Positions 39,993 through 40,648 of a DNA stretch of 40,648 nt are shown here, one piece after another; within the stretch, counting starts at the first letter, position 1, and the number at the start of each line of letters is the position of its first letter. The notes beneath the pieces were generated by a model that did not search any database, had not been told where the DNA came from, and saw only the letters and a list, made by a program, of their open reading frames with translations. A program made the position numbers and the translations under genes. The DNA is from Nocardiopsis listeri NBRC 13360 (GTDB lineage Bacteria > Actinomycetota > Actinomycetes > Streptosporangiales > Streptosporangiaceae): contig NZ_BCSH01000070.1 in assembly GCF_001570765.1 (NCBI RefSeq), positions 1-40,648 of the forward strand, given 5' to 3'.

Positions 39993-40568
39993 ATGAGTGA
40001 GAACAGCAGGGCCAACGCCACCTTCAAGAACTACGCCATCTCCCTCGGGGTCGTCGTCGGCATCATCCTGGTGATGGCCTTCGTTGTCTCCACGCGTTCG
40101 GGCGAGAACATCCCCACCGTGGACTACCGGCCGGACATCGAGGTGATGCGTCAATCCGCCGACTACGAGGTGACCGCACCCTCGGAGGACATGCCGGAAG
40201 GGTGGATTCCCACCAGCTCGCACCTGGACGTGACCGGTCCGGTGTCGTGGAGCATCGGCTTCGCGACGCCGCAGGACAGCCACGCCATGCTGACCCAGAG
40301 CGACGGTGAGCCGGACGAGGTGATCGCCGACCACGTCAAGGACGCTGAACCGGTCGGTACCGTCATGGTCGCCGACCAGGAGTGGGAGCAGTTCGAGGCC
40401 GACGACTGGGGCGCCCTCGTCCAGCGCGGCGACGACCGGACCCTGATCATCTCCGGCAGCACCTCCATGGACGAGTTCGCCGTCCTCGCCGAACACATGG
40501 AGACCCACCCCGTCCCCGAGAAGGACGACGAGGCCTCCGAGGAGGAGACGGAACCCGAGGGTTCCTGA
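39993..40568 (+). CDS. DUF4245 membrane-anchored protein
   Basis: Conserved actinobacterial protein, 191 aa, next to glpX as Rv1100 is in M. tuberculosis; role unknown. A short cytosolic start leads to one helix (about 18-36, ISLGVVVGIILVMAFVV), then a 150-residue outer domain with YRPDIEVMRQSADYEVTAPS, LPEGW-like MPEGWIPTSS, and EWEQFEADDWGALVQRGDDR. The C-terminus is acidic (KDDEASEEETEPEGS). ATG 39993 is chosen because family likeness begins there; GACGGG is a weak ribosome site, and a GTG at 39960 would add 11 residues. The 80 bases after the stop, to the window end, show nothing. Confidence 0.82.
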   Translation: MSENSRANATFKNYAISLGVVVGIILVMAFVVSTRSGENIPTVDYRPDIEVMRQSADYEVTAPSEDMPEGWIPTSSHLDVTGPVSWSIGFATPQDSHAMLTQSDGEPDEVIADHVKDAEPVGTVMVADQEWEQFEADDWGALVQRGDDRTLIISGSTSMDEFAVLAEHMETHPVPEKDDEASEEETEPEGS

Positions 40569-40648
40569 TTCCTGGATGAGTCCTTCCAAGGGGTAAGTGG
40601 TGGTTGGTGGGGCGCCTCGGGTCGTGATCCTTTGGGTTGTTGGGCGGG

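Overview
High-GC DNA with GTG/TTG starts, GC-rich hairpin terminators and leaderless promoters. It carries mycothiol conjugate amidase (mca), a short-chain Z-prenyl synthase of the Rv1086 type, a PIN-PhoH fusion and class II FBPase (glpX). This points to a mycelial actinomycete; Nocardiopsis/Streptomonospora-like bacteria are my best guess, and the species is not determinable from the window alone. I see no tRNA, rRNA, CRISPR array, transposase or integrase. The window looks like a chromosomal core interrupted by lineage-specific modules.

Backbone: cbs, metB, greA(-), DUF4307(-), mca, small membrane protein, DUF255 thioredoxin-fold protein, Z-prenyl synthase, PIN-PhoH, fumC(-), glpX(-) and DUF4245 occur in the same order and strand as I recall for Mycobacterium tuberculosis Rv1077-Rv1100. 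They cover cysteine formation by reverse transsulfuration (cbs + metB), mycothiol-dependent detoxification (mca), transcript-cleavage (greA), prenyl diphosphate synthesis, RNA metabolism (PIN-PhoH), the TCA cycle (fumC) and gluconeogenesis (glpX).

Inserted modules, left to right: (a) 3.6-12.0 kb: small membrane protein, a translationally coupled pair of GntR/UTRA regulators, a MoxR/chelatase-like AAA+ ATPase with a VWA partner, a divergent FIST-domain protein, a secreted barrel/SH3b protein and an RDD membrane protein. (b) 14.5-16.4 kb: an SDR and a metallo-beta-lactamase-fold hydrolase with a 4-bp overlap. (c) 18.9-21.2 kb: a transmembrane Ser/Thr kinase divergent from an ECF sigma factor. 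(d) 23.7-31.3 kb: a 1332-residue multi-pass membrane protein with a zinc ribbon and a three-fold internal repeat, twin secreted transglycosylase-like proteins, and a second transmembrane kinase. (e) 33.0-38.0 kb: two RNHCP zinc-binding genes in tandem, an ABC-2 exporter and a DUF3352 protein. (f) a TetR regulator before the last gene.

The most unusual items are the triplicated membrane giant, the twin transglycosylases whose catalytic halves are about 97 percent identical in DNA while their linkers differ completely, and the RNHCP tandem next to a 27-bp nested dyad upstream of fumC. I found no single system that I can call new with confidence. Functions are assigned from motifs read by eye; no database search was run.
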